A stretch of 22,910 nt of DNA. Source: an uncultured Eudoraea sp. Lineage in GTDB: Bacteria > Bacteroidota > Bacteroidia > Flavobacteriales > Flavobacteriaceae. The stretch spans positions 1 through 22,910 of the forward strand of contig CAJQNH010000233.1 in the NCBI GenBank assembly GCA_905479615.1, read 5' to 3'. A program made the translations under genes and the position numbers. Position 1 is the first letter of the stretch. Each line of letters opens with the position of its first letter. Positions 22,367 through 22,910 of this stretch are shown piece by piece. Below the pieces are notes generated by a model. The model saw only the letters and a list, made by a program, of their open reading frames with translations. It was not told the DNA's origin and made no database searches.

Positions 22367-22910
22367 TTATAATAAGCCTCTACCTGTTTTTTTCAATTTT
22401 CCACTACTCCTATATTCTTTTACCAATTTATCCAATATGCCATTAATAAAGATACTGCTCTTAGGTGTAGAATACTCTTTAGCAATTTCTAAATACTCAT
22501 TAATTGTGACTCGTTCGGGTATGGAAGAAAAACCAGTTAGTTCGCAAATGCCCATCTTTAAAAGTATAGCATCAATATCTGCTATTCTGTCCTTATCCCA
22601 GTTAGGTGTTTTTAGTTGAATTTCTTCTTCAAATTTTTTATTATTTAAGAGCGTTTTGGTTAATAATTGATCAGCAAACACCATGTCATCTGTGTCTTTT
22701 AAAAGCTTTGGCAAAAAGAAGGATTGACTATATTCTTCGCTTACCTTCCTCAATTGTTTCAGTACGAAGGTATTCACAAGGGGGATGTCGTCTACCCAGG
22801 TTAATTTATCATCCTCAAAATATTCGTAAATCCTGTCATTTGGAGCAATAACCTCTTTAAAGAGACTTGCAATAAGATTTTTATCCTCTTCATAGCTATG
22901 CTCGCCATTA
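22367..22910 (-). CDS. nusB: Transcription antitermination factor NusB, 5' end beyond window
   Basis: The frame stays open to the right edge, giving 181 residues of the C-terminal part. The segment EYFEDDKLTWVDDIPLVNTF leads into VLKQLRKV, and DIDAILLKMGICELTGFSSI, PERVTINEYLEIAKEYSTP and FINGILDKLVKEY form the conserved NusB helical core. A GTG at 22777 could look like a start, but the coding sequence clearly runs through it. NusB with NusE (S10) binds boxA in rRNA leaders and helps antitermination and rRNA maturation. Bacteroidota NusB proteins carry an extra N-terminal part, so about 120 residues are probably outside the window. It is followed 45 bases later by the DUF1573 gene. Confidence 0.93.
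   Translation of the reverse strand, partial: NGEHSYEEDKNLIASLFKEVIAPNDRIYEYFEDDKLTWVDDIPLVNTFVLKQLRKVSEEYSQSFFLPKLLKDTDDMVFADQLLTKTLLNNKKFEEEIQLKTPNWDKDRIADIDAILLKMGICELTGFSSIPERVTINEYLEIAKEYSTPKSSIFINGILDKLVKEYRSSGKLKKTGRGLL

Noticed and set aside
22367..22777. Complete short NusB starting at GTG 22777
   Set aside because: The frame is open to the window edge and the upstream translation matches the conserved N-terminal part of the family.

Overview
The window reads as chromosome of a Bacteroidota bacterium, almost certainly a member of the Flavobacteriaceae. The DNA is AT-rich. The first gene ends in the gliding/type IX secretion C-terminal domain found only in this phylum. There are CarboxypepD_reg/TonB receptor remains, a NusB with the long N-terminal part usual in this phylum, and many start sites preceded by the Bacteroidota -7 box TAnnTTTG. 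Most genes are housekeeping and transcribed singly or in short operons on the minus strand. I see no tRNA, rRNA, insertion sequence, prophage, CRISPR array or classic defence genes.

Layout. 1-952: 3' part of a type IX-secreted adhesin-like protein, cut by the window edge. 1011-2999: uvrB. 3101-5017: an Hsp20 chaperone, a possible very short gene with no ATG (3617-3730), a TerB-like protein, a divergent single-repeat YehS/DUF1456 protein, and a small secreted protein. 5308-6501: sucC. 6803-8847: a Lon substrate-binding-domain protein divergent from lysA. 8909-10916: a periplasmic thioredoxin-like protein convergent with guaB, 1 base apart. 10982-13277: outer-membrane barrel, membrane-anchored flavoprotein carrying the SGAT flavinylation motif, and a four-helix membrane protein with an HTH pair. 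13443-14967: a LysE-type exporter followed by HMG-CoA lyase. 15043-16569: a Dabb-domain secreted protein convergent with pyrD. 16658-18014: a small helical secreted protein and a decayed TonB-dependent receptor. 18176-19998: pepT with a coupled DUF1801/YdeI-like gene. 20068-21417: a Tat-exported Gfo/Idh/MocA oxidoreductase. 21526-22910: a nusB-DUF1573-yajC operon, entering from beyond the right edge.

The most promising unexplained unit is the three-gene cassette at 10982-13277. The FMN-binding and four-helix genes overlap in a TAATG. Together the three genes have the shape of a redox path from the inner membrane through a covalently flavinylated periplasmic protein, alongside an outer-membrane barrel. 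The membrane partner is not a family I can name. Second comes the TonB receptor remnant, whose lesions can be read directly: a large internal deletion, a frameshift and an in-frame stop, with its terminator still intact. Third is a protein-like 37-codon frame downstream of the TerB-like gene that starts with ATT or has lost its start.
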